The position numbers and the translations under genes are program-made. A stretch of 64,000 nt of DNA. Source: Halapricum desulfuricans (GTDB lineage Archaea > Halobacteriota > Halobacteria > Halobacteriales > Haloarculaceae). This document shows, in pieces, positions 1 through 8,333 of the stretch. The notes under the pieces are model-generated. The model was not told where the DNA came from, made no database searches, and saw nothing but the letters and a program-made list of their open reading frames with translations. How positions within the stretch are numbered: position 1 is the first letter of the stretch; each line of letters opens with the position of its first letter. The DNA lies in the NCBI RefSeq assembly GCF_017094505.1, contig NZ_CP064787.1:2356001-2420000 (forward strand), given 5' to 3'.

Positions 1-156
1 TCGCATCGCGCTGAACATGAGCGTGAGCTTGTGCGGGTGATACGGTCGCCTCCGGGCGAGGTCCGTCGCCTCGATCAGCAGGACGCGCTCGTCGGGGCGG
101 TCGGCCAGCGGCCCGACGTCGGCGTTGAGCTGATCGCCCGGAACGAGAACAGTCAT
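1..156 (-). CDS. Cryptochrome/photolyase-related protein, N-terminal fragment cut by window edge
   Basis: Fifty-two codons remain, starting at the ATG at 154-156 and running off the left edge. The visible protein has VLVPGDQL near the start and ends HPHKLTLMFSAMR. This matches the N-terminus of the deoxyribodipyrimidine-photolyase-related family (DPRP), which binds FAD and is thought to repair or sense light-damaged DNA. The match is from recognition of the N-terminal pattern only, because the FAD-binding part is outside the window. About 100 bases without a gene separate it from the next CDS on the same strand. Confidence 0.6.
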   Translation of the reverse strand, partial: MTVLVPGDQLNADVGPLADRPDERVLLIEATDLARRRPYHPHKLTLMFSAMR

Positions 157-254
157 GCCTGCGAAGTAGGGGACGGGTCGGCAAAAACGCCCGCATCGGG
201 AGCGATCGCGCGAGCGTCACGACGGCCGGCGACGCGACGGCGAGCGGCAGGCGT

Positions 255-1076
255 TCATAGGTGGAACCGCTCGCCGTCGACGGCCATGTCGTCCTCGAAG
301 GCGCGGTCGGCGGGGATGTAATGCGAGAGATGGACCAGCCGCGTCCGCTCGGCGTCGAGCCGGTCGCCGAGCTGGCGGGCCCCTTCGATGGTCATGTGCT
401 TGTCGCCGAAGGTCCGCGGGACGCCCGCCTCGTCGTGGTGGCGACCGCCCAGCGGGTGGTACTCGCAGTTCTCGGCGGGGACGATCCCGTCGGCCAGAAG
501 CAGGTCGGCCCCCGAGAGGACCGCGAGCGAGCGGTCGGGAACGTCGTAGCTGGTATCGCCCGAGAGCGCGAGCCGGCCGCCCGTCTCGGGGTCCTCGACG
601 AGGAGTCCGTAACACAGAAGCGGCGGGTGATCGACGGGCACGAGCGTCACCTCCAGTCCCGCCGTCCTGACGGGCTCGAAGGGGGCGGTCGGCTCCACCG
701 AGACCGCATCGAGGTAGTCGTACCGCTCGCGGACCGTCCGGGCGACGCTCTCGCCGGTCGCCGGATCGGTCTCGTCGGCGGCGTATACCGGCATATCGTC
801 GACGAGCCGGTAGACGTTTCCCAGTCCGTCGAGGTGGTCGAAGTGGATGTGCGTGACGGCGGCGGCGTCCGGCGGTTCGAGGTCCTCACGCAGGAACTGC
901 GACCGGAAATCGGGGCTGAAATCGACGAGTAGCGACTGCCCTGACGCGGACCGGACGTGTACCGAAAAGCGCGTTCGCTCGACGCCCATCGAACGGGCAC
1001 GCTCGCAGGTGTCACAGTCACACCCGACGGTCGGCGTTCCCGTCGTGTCGCCGGTTCCCAGCAGGGTGACTTCCAT
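255..1076 (-). CDS. MBL-fold metallo-hydrolase, PhnP-like
   Basis: A 273-residue metallo-beta-lactamase-fold hydrolase. The zinc-binding HIHFDH motif is at residues 76-81, with later metal ligands in DHPP, SGDTSYD and LVHLSHY. The N-terminus LLGTGDTTGTPTVGCDCDTC has three cysteines (19, 21, 24), the pattern of the extra structural zinc site of PhnP-type phosphodiesterases. PhnP proteins hydrolyse cyclic phosphodiesters such as 5-phosphoribosyl 1,2-cyclic phosphate, but no phosphonate genes are nearby, so the substrate here is open. It is probably cytosolic, as no signal peptide is visible. The start is the ATG at 1074-1076, just before LLGTG. Confidence 0.8.
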   Translation of the reverse strand: MEVTLLGTGDTTGTPTVGCDCDTCERARSMGVERTRFSVHVRSASGQSLLVDFSPDFRSQFLREDLEPPDAAAVTHIHFDHLDGLGNVYRLVDDMPVYAADETDPATGESVARTVRERYDYLDAVSVEPTAPFEPVRTAGLEVTLVPVDHPPLLCYGLLVEDPETGGRLALSGDTSYDVPDRSLAVLSGADLLLADGIVPAENCEYHPLGGRHHDEAGVPRTFGDKHMTIEGARQLGDRLDAERTRLVHLSHYIPADRAFEDDMAVDGERFHL

Positions 1077-1128
1077 CGGCGAACGAAACGGACGCGACGG
1101 CTTTGAGGGTGGCGATCACGTCGCCGGC

Positions 1129-1878
1129 CTACAGCTCTTTCAGCGTCGGTATCAGGCTCGTCCGGGTCTCCTCGGAGACGGACTTGATCGTCCCGAGCTG
1201 TTCGGGAGTGAACGGGACCTGCACCTCGTCGGTCGAGACCGCGACCGAGTCCGACCGCTCGCCGCGCAGGTAGAGCCGATCGTCGCGCATCTCGGTCATC
1301 AACACCGTGTCCGAGGCGTCCTCGACGCGCGCGATGTCGTCCTCGAAGGCGGACGTGCTGACGGTGAACAGGTACGTGTGGTCGTCGTCGCGTTCGACGG
1401 TGTCGACGAAGGCCTCGAGGCTGTCGTCACCGTAGGTCGGCGAGAACAGAAACAGGTTCAGCGCGCTGGCGAACACCAGTACGTCGTCGCCGACGCGGTC
1501 GATCGCCGCCGAGAGCGCCTCGTCCCAGACCGCGGGTTCGAGGAGGTTCGCCTCGATCGGATCGTCGACGACCATCCCCTCGACGCTCGGCTCCAGCGTC
1601 GGATCGAAATCGACAAACGATAGTCGATCAGGGTAGGCGTCAACGTCGAAATCATACAGTTCTGTCATCGTCTCGTCGACGAACTCGCGCCCGGAGTTGG
1701 TCAACAGGAAGACGACGCTCCCGCCCGACTCTAGCCACGATTTCACGGCCGCGAACCCGATCAACGGTTTGCCCGATCCCCCCGGGCCGGATACGACCGT
1801 CGTCTCCCCGACCGGCAGTCCGTCGGGCAGTACCGCCTGTAACCACTCTCGCTTTAGATCGAACGTCTCGATAGCCAT
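1129..1878 (-). CDS. RecA-like (KaiC/RAD55-type) ATPase, HTR-like protein
   Basis: A 249-residue single-domain RecA-fold protein resembling the haloarchaeal HTR-like/KaiC-like group. The P-loop is SGPGGSGKPLIG at residues 30-41. The residue after the Walker lysine is proline, not Ser/Thr, so Mg-ATP binding may be weakened or different. A Walker B-like strand (DDVLVFASALNLFLF) follows near residue 140. The ATG at 1876-1878 is chosen because it opens a typical short N-terminus (MAIETFDLK); an in-frame start 16 codons upstream adds residues unlike the family. No HTH or partner gene is visible, and the role is unknown (signalling or regulatory ATPase inferred). Confidence 0.6.
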   Translation of the reverse strand: MAIETFDLKREWLQAVLPDGLPVGETTVVSGPGGSGKPLIGFAAVKSWLESGGSVVFLLTNSGREFVDETMTELYDFDVDAYPDRLSFVDFDPTLEPSVEGMVVDDPIEANLLEPAVWDEALSAAIDRVGDDVLVFASALNLFLFSPTYGDDSLEAFVDTVERDDDHTYLFTVSTSAFEDDIARVEDASDTVLMTEMRDDRLYLRGERSDSVAVSTDEVQVPFTPEQLGTIKSVSEETRTSLIPTLKEL

Positions 1879-1997
1879 TGCAGGGACAGTAGCGTATCTC
1901 GTCGCTTGAACCTGTCGCGCAGTCACACAGTCTTGTATACGACGTGAGAATGGATCGGTATTCCGGCCGGATCGGCACTTCGGACAGACCAGACGAG

Positions 1998-2333
1998 CTA
2001 GTGTTCGACCGGCGGGACGTGGTGGTCATCCTCGAGCTGGTCGAAGAGGATCTCGCGCATCAGTTCCATGCCCGTCGCGATCCGGTCGTCGGACAGCGCA
2101 TAGTGGCTGTGGACGCCGTCGTCGCGCTTGTGGACGACGCCACGATCGCGCATGAGTTGCAGGTGGCGCGAGACTGTCGACTGCGGGAGGTCCGTCGTCT
2201 CCTGCAGCTGTGAAACCGTGTGTTCCCCACCGTCTTTCAACAGTTCCAGCAGTTTGAGCCGCTTCGGGTTGGAGAACACCTGACAGAGGTCAGCCTGCCG
2301 GTCGTAGATCTCGTCGTCGCGGAGTTCGGCCAT
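1998..2333 (-). CDS. ArsR-family winged-helix transcriptional regulator
   Basis: A 111-residue DNA-binding protein. The core is a winged helix: CQVFSNPKRLKLLELL (first helices), then the recognition helix region DLPQSTVSRHLQLMRDRGVV at residues 49-68, and a wing HSHYALSD. This is the ArsR/SmtB architecture. The classical metal-binding ELCVCD motif in helix 3 is absent, so it probably does not sense As/Cd/Zn by that site. It sits between the RecA-like gene and a divergent HTH gene whose start is 183 bases away, so the two regulators may share control sequences. Target genes cannot be deduced. Confidence 0.8.
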   Translation of the reverse strand: MAELRDDEIYDRQADLCQVFSNPKRLKLLELLKDGGEHTVSQLQETTDLPQSTVSRHLQLMRDRGVVHKRDDGVHSHYALSDDRIATGMELMREILFDQLEDDHHVPPVEH

Positions 2334-2516
2334 CGTGAGTCATTTAGGGGCGAGCGAGGGATACGTATTGCTTTTCGGATCGGTACTGTCGGCTGTAACA
2401 TGCGGATAGCATTCCGACACCTGCCGTGGCGAAACTCTCCGCGAACGTGCCGCCGACAGTCTGATTCGGATATCCGGATAGACAGATACAAAGTCGCCAG
2501 CGAGCAAGTACAGACA

Positions 2517-2936
2517 ATGGCGCAGTCCTTTCAGGAGGTAGCCGTCGCCGAGCCGGACCCGGAACAGGCGCTGGCGATCGTGTTCGGACTCAACAGTTCC
2601 GAGCGGGAAGCCTACGAGCGGCTCTGTGAGAGCGACGAACCGCTGAGCGTGCAGGACCTGTCGTCCGAACTGGACTGTGCACTGACGACCGCCTACCGGA
2701 TCGTCGACACTCTGGAGACGCATGATCTGGTCGAGACCTCGACGATCAGAGACAGCACCTGTCAGCGCTCGGTCTACGACGCCGTCGATCCGTCGGTGGT
2801 CGCCCGGCGCATGGAGGCTCGCGTCGATCAGGTCTATACCGACTGTCGGGACGCCATCGAGGCTTTCGCGGCCGATCCGGTCGCCGACTGCGGGCTGTTC
2901 GGCGCGGACGGCGATCACTCGCTCGATCGGCCGTGA
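2517..2936 (+). CDS. TrmB/MarR-like winged-helix regulator
   Basis: A 139-residue protein with a winged-helix domain at about residues 20-85: LNSSEREAYERL, then SVQDLSSELDCALTTAYRIV as the helix-turn-helix, then a wing ending QRSVYDAVD. The last 55 residues are probably helical and may dimerise (MEARVDQVYTDCRDAIEAF). This is the usual haloarchaeal TrmB/MarR-like form, with no sugar-binding domain. The ATG at 2517 is chosen because the HTH begins a normal distance from it and the upstream in-frame extension crosses the promoter region. A perfect palindrome CGGATATCCG lies at 2467-2476 upstream. Ligand unknown. Confidence 0.65.
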   Translation: MAQSFQEVAVAEPDPEQALAIVFGLNSSEREAYERLCESDEPLSVQDLSSELDCALTTAYRIVDTLETHDLVETSTIRDSTCQRSVYDAVDPSVVARRMEARVDQVYTDCRDAIEAFAADPVADCGLFGADGDHSLDRP

Positions 2937-2968
2937 TCGTGGCAAGCAAACGCTTTTCGGTCTTCTCA

Positions 2969-3045
2969 TACTGGCGCTATACGCTCGTAACGATATCCGG
3001 CGTACCGTCGTGACAGATATCGTTACGAACGTATAGCCACCAGTA
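2969..3045. repeat. Long near-perfect inverted repeat (about 30-base arms, 18-base loop)
   Basis: The left arm at 2969-2997 (TACTGGCGCTATACGCTCGT then AACGATATC) pairs with the right arm at 3016-3045. The arms differ by one indel and two substitutions. The 18-base centre is 2998-3015. The right arm runs directly into the pseudogene below. It could be an operator or hairpin once controlling that gene, or the fused ends of a lost mobile element. It does not look like an ordinary terminator, because no T tract follows. Confidence 0.75.
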
Positions 3046-3256
3046 TCAGCAGGCGCTCGTCGCCGCGTACCGGTACCTCCGCGACCATCCGGACGCGAAG
3101 AAGTCCGACTTCCTCACCGATGTCTATCCCGACCACCCGGCGGAGTTCGAGACGCCAGAGGGGTGATGGAACGCGCTGTAGCCGGCGCTGGCGGAACTGC
3201 CCGGCGTCGATCCGCCCGAGGAACGCGGCCACATCTGGCACTGTCTCGGAACGTAG
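3032..3256 (+). pseudogene. Remnant of a small haloarchaeal protein with two in-frame nonsense codons
   Basis: The frame from 3032 reads HQYQQALVAAYRYLRDHPDA, then continues through DVYPDHPAEFETPEG, stop (TGA 3164-3166), WNAL, stop (TAG 3179-3181), PALAELPGVDPPEERGHIWH, and a normal TAG at 3254-3256. The PEGWWNA and LPGVDPP..RGHIW blocks resemble a recurring C-terminal domain in uncharacterised haloarchaeal proteins (from memory, not searched). Both stops are explained by single transitions (TGG to TGA, CAG to TAG). No start codon is visible upstream, so the 5' part is also lost. It ends 26 bases before the convergent lactate dehydrogenase gene. Confidence 0.7.
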
Positions 3257-3281
3257 CGCCGCCGACCGGCGAAGCCCGACT

Positions 3282-6200
3282 CTAGAGCGCGTCTGCGACT
3301 TTTTCGATCGGGTGTGGCGGCTCGCCGTCGTAGTCTTCGAGCTGAGATCGACACGACGCACCGGGTGCGACGGGGTGGGAAGCCGGCGAGTCGTCGAGCT
3401 GATCGAACAGGATCGAGCCGATCGCCTTGCTCATCGAGACGTGTTCGGCCTCGTACCCGAACGAGCCGGCCATCCCACAGCACGCCGAGTCGACGGCGTC
3501 GACCTCGTAGCCGGCCCGCCGCAGGACGGCCGCCGCGTGGTGGTCTTTCTTGGTCGCCTTCTGCTGGCAGTGGCCGTGATAGGCAAGCGACTCCTCGGGC
3601 GCGTCGAACTCGATGTGCTCGTCGAGGTCGTAGACGTCGATGTATTCGGAGACCCCGTAGGCGTTGGCCGCGACGCGCGCGGTCGCGTCGGTCGCTAGCA
3701 GATCCAGGTAGTCCGACTGGTACATCACGGCGTCGGACGGCTCGACAGCGACGACGTCCCAGCCGTCTTCGACGTACGGTTCCAGCGCCCGGACGTTCTC
3801 CTCGGCGGTCGTCCGGGCGTGATCGAGCATGCTCTTTGAGAACGCCGGTCGGCCGCTGTCGGAGACCTCGTCGGGTACCACGACGTGGACGCCGGCGGCC
3901 TCGAGGACGCGGACGGCGGCCTTCCCGACGTAGGGGTGGCTGTAGTTCGTGTACGGATCGGCAAGCAGCAGCGCCTTTCGGGTCGCCTCGGACTCGGGCA
4001 CGCGCGTTCCGCCGCGTCCGTCCATCCAGTCTCTGAACGTCGTCCGGTGGAACGACGGGAGGTCGCGCTCCTGGGCGATCCCGAGGACCTTCTCCATCAC
4101 CAGCCCGCTGCCGGGAACCTGCATCGCCCAGTTCGAGAGCGGCGCGAAGGCGCTCCCGAGCCAGAGGACCGTCTCGACGTTCGCGAACAGGTTGTCGCGC
4201 AGGCTCGTCCCCTCGCGCTGGTGGTACTCGTGGACGACTTCGGCTTTGAGTTTGGCCATGTCGACGCCGCTGGGACAGTCGTTCTTACAGCCCTTGCAGC
4301 CGATACAGAGGTCCATCACCTCGTGGACGAACTCGTCGTCGAAGGGGTCCTCGGGCAGGTTCCCGTTCATCGCCGATCGGAGCATGTTCGCTCGCCCGCG
4401 CGTGCTCGTGATCTCCTCGTCGGCCGCGCGATAGGTCGGACACATCACGCCGCCGGTGGTGTCCTGGTGGCCGGTACACCCGCCACAGCCGTGACAGAGT
4501 TCGACCATCCCCTGGAAGCCGTTGTCGTTGTCCCAGTTCAGGACGGGCTCGAAGTCGGCATCGAAGGTGGAGGAGGCGTCGTACCGGAGGTTCTCGCCGG
4601 GGTCGAAGTCCCCGCAGACGCTCCCGGGATTGAGCAACCAGTCGGGATCGAACGCCGACTTGAGGTCCCGGAACGTCTCCCAGAGGTCCTCGCCGTAGAG
4701 TTTCCGGTTCCACTTCGTGCGGGCCCGGCCGTCGCCGTGCTCGCCGGAGACCGAGCCGCCGTGTTCGATGACCAGATCGGTGATCTGATCGGCCATCTCC
4801 CGCATCGTTTCGACGCCGTCCTCGGCCTTGAGGTTCAGCAGGGGCCGAATGTGCAACACGCCGGGGCCGGCGTGGGCGTAGTACGCGGCGAAGGTGTCGT
4901 GCTCGTCGAAAATCTCGCGCATGCCGGTGACGTACTCCGGCAGGTTCTCGGGCGGGACCGCCGTGTCCTCGACGAACGGCCAGTGTTTCTCGTCGGTCGT
5001 TCGCGAGAGCAGGATCGGCAGTCCGGCCTTTCGCATCTTCCAGAACTTCGCCTGACGCTCGTCGTCGTAGGCCTCCAGCGCGTCGCTGGCGTAGACGTCG
5101 TCGGAGTCGCTGACGTCAGCGGGCGGATCAGCCGCCCCGTCGTGGCCGGGAAGCCGGTCGGCGAGCAGGTCTGCGACTTTCTCTCTGGCTTGCTCGGGGG
5201 TCTCGGCGTAGAACTCGACCAGCAGCGTCGAGTCGGTCCCGTCGGGCAGCGTCGCGACGAGGTCCGCGAAGTCGGGCGTGTCCCGCGCCAGATCCAAAAA
5301 GACGTCGTCCATCACCTCGACGGCGGACGGATCGTGTTCGAGGATCGGGGCGACGTCGCGCATCGCGGGGATCACACCGTCGTAAGTCAACAGCACGACC
5401 GCCGTCTCGTTCGGAATCGGTTCCAGCGAGACCGTCGCCTCGGTGACGATCGCGAGCGTCCCCTCGCTGCCGGCCAGCAGCCGCGCGAGGTTTACCTCGC
5501 CCCGCTCGCGAGCGTTCTCTATCAGCATGTCGAGGTTGTACCCCGAGACGTTGCGCTTCAGGTCGGGGTACCGTTGCTCGATCTCCTCGGCGTCCTCGGT
5601 GAGGATCCGATCGACCTCGGCGTACAGCCGGGCCTCGATCGGGGAGCCGTCTTCTTCGGCCTCCCGCGCACGGTCGGCAAGCGAGTCGACGTCGACCCAG
5701 CCGAGCGTCGTTCTGGTGCCGTCGGCGAGCACGACCTCACATTCCTCGACGTAGGCGTCGGTCTTGCCGTACTTCAGCGAGTGTGCCCCGGTCGTGTTGT
5801 TCCCGATCGCACCGCCGAGAGCGCTCTTGTCGCCCCACGCCGGGTCGGGGGCGAACTTGAGGTCGTGCGGTTCGAGCGCCTGATCGAGATGGGCGATCGT
5901 GATACCCGGTTGCGCTCGTGCCGTCCTCGCGTCGGGGTCGACCTCGAGCAGCTCGTCCATGTAGTGTTTGAAGTCCAGGACGACGGCCTCGTTGACCGCC
6001 TGACCGGCGAGACTCGTCCCGCCGCCTCGGGGGAGCACGGGAACGTCCCGCTGTGCACAGTACTCCATGACGGCGACGACGTCCGCCGTCGAGGTCGGCG
6101 AGACGACGCCGATCGGCAGTTGTTCGTAGGCACTGGCGTCGGTCGCGAACAGCTGTCGGCTGTAGCTGTCGAACCGGACGTCGCCGTCGACGCGAGTCCG

Positions 6201-6311
6201 GAGGTCCGAGACGAATCCTTCTCTGTCGGTCGCTGTACTCTGGTAATCGTAATTGGCGCGGGGATCGACGATCGGATCTGCAACGCCATCGGAATGTGGT
6301 TTCTGTGACAT
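3282..6311 (-). CDS. FAD-linked D-lactate/2-hydroxyacid dehydrogenase fused to Fe-S (GlcD-GlcF type)
   Basis: A 1009-residue fusion. The N-terminal half is a PCMH-type FAD domain (RGGGTSLAGQAVNEA near residue 95) followed by an FAD-oxidase C-terminal domain. The second half has two 4Fe-4S cysteine clusters (CHGCGGCTG near 604 and CIGCKGCKNDCPSG near 670) and a CCG-type heterodisulfide-reductase-like domain (SACCGMAGSFGYE near 947). This order is that of GlcD+GlcF or Dld-type enzymes, which oxidise D-lactate or glycolate and pass electrons toward quinone. It lies 27 bases downstream of the lactate permease gene on the same strand, which favours lactate. No signal peptide is visible; it probably works on the inner membrane face. 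Confidence 0.85.
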   Translation of the reverse strand: MSQKPHSDGVADPIVDPRANYDYQSTATDREGFVSDLRTRVDGDVRFDSYSRQLFATDASAYEQLPIGVVSPTSTADVVAVMEYCAQRDVPVLPRGGGTSLAGQAVNEAVVLDFKHYMDELLEVDPDARTARAQPGITIAHLDQALEPHDLKFAPDPAWGDKSALGGAIGNNTTGAHSLKYGKTDAYVEECEVVLADGTRTTLGWVDVDSLADRAREAEEDGSPIEARLYAEVDRILTEDAEEIEQRYPDLKRNVSGYNLDMLIENARERGEVNLARLLAGSEGTLAIVTEATVSLEPIPNETAVVLLTYDGVIPAMRDVAPILEHDPSAVEVMDDVFLDLARDTPDFADLVATLPDGTDSTLLVEFYAETPEQAREKVADLLADRLPGHDGAADPPADVSDSDDVYASDALEAYDDERQAKFWKMRKAGLPILLSRTTDEKHWPFVEDTAVPPENLPEYVTGMREIFDEHDTFAAYYAHAGPGVLHIRPLLNLKAEDGVETMREMADQITDLVIEHGGSVSGEHGDGRARTKWNRKLYGEDLWETFRDLKSAFDPDWLLNPGSVCGDFDPGENLRYDASSTFDADFEPVLNWDNDNGFQGMVELCHGCGGCTGHQDTTGGVMCPTYRAADEEITSTRGRANMLRSAMNGNLPEDPFDDEFVHEVMDLCIGCKGCKNDCPSGVDMAKLKAEVVHEYHQREGTSLRDNLFANVETVLWLGSAFAPLSNWAMQVPGSGLVMEKVLGIAQERDLPSFHRTTFRDWMDGRGGTRVPESEATRKALLLADPYTNYSHPYVGKAAVRVLEAAGVHVVVPDEVSDSGRPAFSKSMLDHARTTAEENVRALEPYVEDGWDVVAVEPSDAVMYQSDYLDLLATDATARVAANAYGVSEYIDVYDLDEHIEFDAPEESLAYHGHCQQKATKKDHHAAAVLRRAGYEVDAVDSACCGMAGSFGYEAEHVSMSKAIGSILFDQLDDSPASHPVAPGASCRSQLEDYDGEPPHPIEKVADAL

Positions 6312-6338
6312 TGTTCTGGATGTGGTTGTCTGCTTGAG

Positions 6339-8057
6339 TTAGAACGCCCCCGTAGCGACGACGTACACGAGTACCATCCCGACCGCGCCGGCGAACAGCG
6401 CAAAGAGGACTGTCGGTACGACGGTCTTGCGAAGGATGTCACCCTCGCGGCCGGTGAGTCCGACCACGCCGCTGATCGCGGCGATGTTCTGGACGGAGAT
6501 CATGTTCCCGATGCCGCCGCCGACGTTCTGGAGCGCGACGACGATCGACCGGGAGACGCCGACTTGCTCGGCCGCGTCGTACTGGAGCGCGGCGAACAGG
6601 ATGTCCGAGACGGTGTTCGATCCCGTGACGAAGCCGCCGAGTGCACCGATCCAGGGAGCGACCGCCGGCAGTGCCGCTCCAGCACCGAACGCGACGGCTT
6701 GCGAGAGCGCGTCCATCATCCCCGCGTCGAAACGGGCACTGGCGGGGTCGGCACCCGACTGGATCAGGATCTGGGTCAGCGAGACGACGACGACAAGCGT
6801 CACCGCGGCCGGGGCAATCTGACGGACCGATTCGCGCCAGGCCTCGACCGTGTCCGAGCTGTCCATCCGGTAGAGAAAGCCCGTCAGAATCGCGACCGGG
6901 ATGAACGGCATCGTCCCGGGCAGGTAGAGATACTGCAGGTTCCACGAGAGATCGCTGTATCCGAGCACGGCCGGGATGCCGACCGTGAACTCCTGCAGCG
7001 TCGGGACGAGATCGAGCGTCGGCCAGCGGGTGACCAGCAGGATCACGCCGACGAGCAGGTACGGCGTCCAGGCCAGGAGCACGGGCATCTCCTTTTTCGG
7101 TTCGTCGCCGGAGATACTGTCGAGACTCAGCCCGCCGAGCCACTCGTCCGACCACCTCTCGCGCTCGGGGAACGTCCAGGACTCATCGGGAACGAATATC
7201 CCCCGATCGGCCATGGCGAGCCCGAGCCCGAAGACGACGAAGCCAGCGACGATCGACGGGAGTTCGGTACCGACAAACCACGCGATCGACCACTGGGTCA
7301 GTCCGGCGACGACACCGAGCACGACCGCGAACGGCGCAACCGGCGCGGTCGCGCGGGCTGCGCCCCGCAGCGACCGCTCGCGTTCGTCCCCGAACCAGTA
7401 CGCGAGCAGGAAGATCCCCAGCACGCCCCAAAACGAGAAGGTCAGACCGGTGACGACGCCCGAGTACCCGGAGACCAGCGCCTGAAACTCGGCCTGCGTG
7501 ATCGGTTCGGCCGCTTCCGCGAGCTTCCCTTCGCCGATGACCGCGTTGACGCCGCCGAGGATCGGCGTCCCCGCGGCACCGAACTGCGGGTTCGGGGCGT
7601 TGAAAAACAGCGCGAACACGGCCGCGCCCAGCGGCGGGAACCCCAGCCCGATCAACAGCGGCGCGGCAAGCGCCCCGGGAGTGCCGAAACCGGCCACGCC
7701 CTCGATGATCGTGATGAACCCGAGCCCGATCAACAGCAACTGGATCCGCCTGTCGGTCGCGATGCCGCTGAAGTGCCACCGGATCGTCGAGATCGCACCG
7801 CTGATGTCCAGGTAGTTCATCAGCAGGATCGCCCCGAAGACGATCAGGATGATATCGATGGCCGACAGTCCGCCGTAGACCGCGGACGCAAGCCACCACG
7901 ACGGGTCCATCTGCCAGTACGCAAGCCCGAGGACCGTCACGATGATCCAGCCGACGCCCATCGCCCGCGCTGCCGACCACCGGAACACCACAAGCAGCGC
8001 GAAGGCCGCCGCGATCGGAGTCGCCGCCAGAGCCGCCAGCGTGAGCGTCCCTACCAT
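6339..8057 (-). CDS. lctP: LctP-family lactate permease
   Basis: A 572-residue integral membrane protein with about 12-14 hydrophobic segments. Family signatures include IEGVAGFGTPGALAAPLLIG (residues about 117-136), FNAPNPQFGAAGTPI and GFVTGSNTVSDILFAALQYD, as in L-lactate/glycolate:proton symporters. It is the first gene of a likely two-gene operon with the downstream FAD/Fe-S dehydrogenase, so together they import and oxidise lactate. The start is the ATG at 8055-8057. That ATG overlaps by one base the TGA of a short upstream reading frame (8057-8278), and a TATA-like box with a 13-base palindrome lies farther upstream (8308-8333). Confidence 0.9.
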   Translation of the reverse strand: MVGTLTLAALAATPIAAAFALLVVFRWSAARAMGVGWIIVTVLGLAYWQMDPSWWLASAVYGGLSAIDIILIVFGAILLMNYLDISGAISTIRWHFSGIATDRRIQLLLIGLGFITIIEGVAGFGTPGALAAPLLIGLGFPPLGAAVFALFFNAPNPQFGAAGTPILGGVNAVIGEGKLAEAAEPITQAEFQALVSGYSGVVTGLTFSFWGVLGIFLLAYWFGDERERSLRGAARATAPVAPFAVVLGVVAGLTQWSIAWFVGTELPSIVAGFVVFGLGLAMADRGIFVPDESWTFPERERWSDEWLGGLSLDSISGDEPKKEMPVLLAWTPYLLVGVILLVTRWPTLDLVPTLQEFTVGIPAVLGYSDLSWNLQYLYLPGTMPFIPVAILTGFLYRMDSSDTVEAWRESVRQIAPAAVTLVVVVSLTQILIQSGADPASARFDAGMMDALSQAVAFGAGAALPAVAPWIGALGGFVTGSNTVSDILFAALQYDAAEQVGVSRSIVVALQNVGGGIGNMISVQNIAAISGVVGLTGREGDILRKTVVPTVLFALFAGAVGMVLVYVVATGAF

Positions 8058-8278
8058 CAGTACCCCACCGCTCTCTGGCCCGGATCGCGCGAATCCCGTG
8101 TCTCGTGGTGCCGGCTGTCCGTTCGTGCGAACGTTCGACTCCTCGAGTGGTCGGGTCCGATCGAAACGGCGCAGAGGGCGGTATCAGCTACGGTGGCGTC
8201 GGATACGTCGGTTGTGGCGTGAGCGACATCCCCGGGACGAGCGCCCAAGCGCGTTTCATGCCTGTTCATGTCTGGCAT
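8057..8278 (-). CDS. Possible short leader reading frame upstream of lctP
   Basis: An open frame of 73 codons from the ATG at 8276-8278 ends in TGA sharing one base with the lctP ATG (TGATG), an arrangement often linked to translational coupling. It lies about 23 bases downstream of the expected start point of the TATA-like box at 8323-8333. Against it, its third-position GC is visibly lower than in neighbouring genes, no domain is recognisable, and it contains one of the opposing relic repeats (8111-8152). It may only be transcribed leader. Confidence 0.2.
   Translation of the reverse strand: MPDMNRHETRLGARPGDVAHATTDVSDATVADTALCAVSIGPDHSRSRTFARTDSRHHETRDSRDPGQRAVGY
8111..8152. repeat. Relic repeat, copy A (opposing copy at 8526-8567)
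   Basis: This 42-base segment matches the reverse complement of 8526-8567 at 35 positions, including a perfect 17-base block (CCGGCTGTCCGTTCGTG, 8111-8127). Read on the plus strand it encodes CPFVRTFDSSSG. The opposing copy reads CPFVKTFDPSSG. Most differences are synonymous or conservative, which suggests coding ancestry. Confidence 0.5.
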
Positions 8279-8307
8279 TGATCGTAGGTACAACCGAAAC
8301 TACTTGT

Positions 8308-8333
8308 ATCTACTGTAGATCATCGTATAAGTG
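8308..8333 (-). promoter_or_regulatory. Putative lctP-operon promoter with overlapping palindrome
   Basis: On the minus strand a TATA-like element (CACTTATACGA, 8323-8333) is followed by the perfect 13-base palindrome ATCTACTGTAGAT at 8308-8320. The palindrome would lie between the TATA box and the predicted transcription start near 8301, the position where a repressor blocks RNA polymerase. No closer TATA-like element exists 27 bases before the lctP start. The assignment is by position and symmetry only. Confidence 0.4.
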
